From Billgrantia lactosivorans (GTDB taxonomy: Bacteria; Pseudomonadota; Gammaproteobacteria; Pseudomonadales; Halomonadaceae), in the NCBI RefSeq assembly GCF_003254665.1, contig NZ_QHGY01000005.1, forward strand, positions 1 to 64,000: 64,000 nt of DNA. Reading direction: 5' to 3'. Shown here piece after piece: positions 63,105 to 64,000 of the stretch. The notes under the pieces were generated by a model, which worked only from the letters and a program-made list of their open reading frames with translations, did not search any database and was not told the origin of the DNA. The translations under genes and the position numbers were made by a program. Numbering within the stretch: the first letter of the stretch is position 1; every line of letters begins with the position of its first letter.

Positions 63105-63477
63105 GGGTCATTCCTTCTTTTCGTTGAGGGCTCCATTGGCGGGCCCACTGAACCTTGAGTTTCCTGGCCCAGCATCTCGGGCCTACCTCAACGGCGCCGT
63201 TGGCCGTTACCCTGATTAACGGCACCTGGCGGCAGGACTTTAGGGTAAGAGGAAAAAAATTTCGTTTGGCGTTGACAGGCTTGCCCACGCCGGCGCTACA
63301 GGGGCGCTTGGCCCGAGCCAGGTGCGCCAATCAACACAAGTGCAGCGCTGTCGGGTCGACTTCGAGCCGGGATATGACTTGAACAGCAAGCCCAGGGTGG
63401 GCGGCGTGTAGGGCCTGGCCGCGTGGAGGCCTGGAGCAGAAACGACAACCCGCATCGTCCCGGCAGCCCTTCAATAG
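63105..63477. other. Upstream region of the standard flagellin
   Basis: No gene is supported. The interval contains the sigma-28-type promoter (63216-63242) and an untranslated leader of about 110 bases that could fold. From 63243 to 63477 nothing recognisable is seen apart from the approach to the fliD terminator. Confidence 0.5.
63216..63242 (-). promoter_or_regulatory. Sigma-28 (FliA)-type promoter of the standard flagellin
   Basis: Minus strand TAAAGTCC, 11 bases, GCCGTTAA. The -10 octamer has one deviation (T for A at position 5) and the -35 has two. It lies 112 bases upstream of the ATG, giving a long leader. Confidence 0.75.
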
Positions 63478-63500
63478 CAAAACCGCCCCCCGAGGGGCGG
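63478..63500 (-). terminator. Terminator after the second fliD
   Basis: Stem CCGCCCC/GGGGCGG with a four-base loop, followed on the minus strand by TTTTGC. It lies 20 bases after the fliD stop. Confidence 0.75.
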
Positions 63501-63519
63501 CGGTCACCTAGGCCGACGA

Positions 63520-64000
63520 TCACTCTTGCCCGAGCTGGGCGTTCAGGTTGGCGAACTGCTCGGTGAGGTAGGCGCTGGTCTGGTTCATGTTGGATATCAT
63601 GCCGTCGAGCTGGCCGAACTGGGTGCGGTAGCGGTCGAGGGTGCCTTCGATGGTCTGCTCCATGCGGAGGTAACGCTCGTTGAGGCTCTCGATGCGGCTC
63701 TCGGCGCCATTGATCGCGCCGCCCAGGGCACCGTTGTCGCCGCGGAGCTGGGTCACGGTTTCATCGATCTGCCCCGCCAGGCCGCCCAGGGCATCGCTGC
63801 CGGCGAAGAAATCGCCCAGGGCGTCCTGGTCGGTGGCGATCACCTCGTCGAGGCGCTGCTCGTCGATCGCCAGCGTGCCGTCGAGCTCGAGCGAGATGCC
63901 GATGTCGCTGAGCATGGCGAAGCCGCCTTCTTCGGCCGACACGCCGCCGGCCAGCACACCGCGCAGCCGCCCTTCGATGCTGCGCACGGCGCTGTCGCCG
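63520..64000 (-). CDS. fliD: Flagellar cap protein FliD, second copy (N-terminus beyond window)
   Basis: C-terminal ~159 residues of a FliD cap protein: RSIEGRLRGVLAGGV, SDIGISLELDGTLAIDEQRL, the helical RIESLNERYLRMEQTIEGTL and a C-terminus ANLNAQLGQE. It resembles the fliD at 11221-12585 in pattern but differs at many positions, so it is a diverged duplicate rather than a recent copy. The gene runs past the right edge. It belongs with the flagellins at this locus, and might provide a cap suited to one of them. Confidence 0.92.
   Translation of the reverse strand, partial: GDSAVRSIEGRLRGVLAGGVSAEEGGFAMLSDIGISLELDGTLAIDEQRLDEVIATDQDALGDFFAGSDALGGLAGQIDETVTQLRGDNGALGGAINGAESRIESLNERYLRMEQTIEGTLDRYRTQFGQLDGMISNMNQTSAYLTEQFANLNAQLGQE

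Noticed and set aside
1..64000. CRISPR arrays, tRNA or rRNA genes, insertion sequences
   Set aside because: No regularly spaced direct repeats, no cloverleaf or rRNA-like stretch, and no intact transposase with inverted ends were noticed.

Overview
The window looks like chromosomal DNA of a high-GC gammaproteobacterium, most likely a Halomonas-type member of the Halomonadaceae. This is inferred from an FlhDC-driven flagellar system, an FlhB-tail (FlhX) protein beside fliK, a kps capsule locus carrying pseudaminic acid genes, and a neighbouring yjbEFGH operon. No rRNA, tRNA or CRISPR was seen. All CDS starts and names come from reading the sequence; no search was run.

Layout. (1) 1-20.3 kb, all minus strand: motility and signalling. 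motA-motB-cheA-cheW is followed by two chemoreceptors. Then come flhDC, fliD-fliS-fliT-fliK-flhX, and three c-di-GMP genes: a YcgR/PilZ/HD-GYP fusion, a large GGDEF-EAL protein and a membrane GGDEF protein. (2) 20.1-45.4 kb, minus strand: a small DUF2835 protein, a JAMM-like protein, then an ABC-transporter capsule locus. In transcription order the locus is lipoprotein, kpsD, kpsM, kpsT, kpsE, rfbB, rfbD, a truncated rfbA, a large AT-rich glycosyltransferase, pseB, pseC, pseF, a pseG-pseH fusion, pseI, glmS, a broken GT2 gene, a glycosyltransferase, galE, kpsC and a GT4 enzyme. (3) 45.9-53.2 kb, plus strand: yjbEFGH-type exopolysaccharide genes, then a frameshifted CHASE2 gene, a small secreted protein and an M48 metalloprotease lipoprotein. 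(4) 53.4-64 kb, minus strand: two flagellin genes on either side of a 1662-residue multi-enzyme protein, with part of a second fliD at the right edge.

How the parts work together. Six sites fit TAAAG-N14-GCCGATAA-type sigma-28 (FliA) promoters, with -35 and -10 octamers separated by exactly 11 bases. They precede motA, a chemoreceptor, fliD, the GGDEF-EAL gene and both flagellins, so one c-di-GMP enzyme probably belongs to the late flagellar regulon. The capsule locus can make CMP-pseudaminic acid (PseB, PseC, PseGH, PseI, PseF), with GlmS feeding the amino-sugar pool, and it encodes export through KpsMTED. The dTDP-rhamnose branch is broken, because rfbA stops after about 14 native codons at the edge of an AT-rich insert.

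The most unusual item is the protein between the flagellins. It combines TPRs, a sulfotransferase-like domain, an FkbM-like region, a class I methyltransferase and a C-terminal SET-like lysine-methyltransferase region. Its position suggests a flagellin or filament modification enzyme. One flagellin is itself enlarged to 776 residues by four degenerate repeats in its exposed region.
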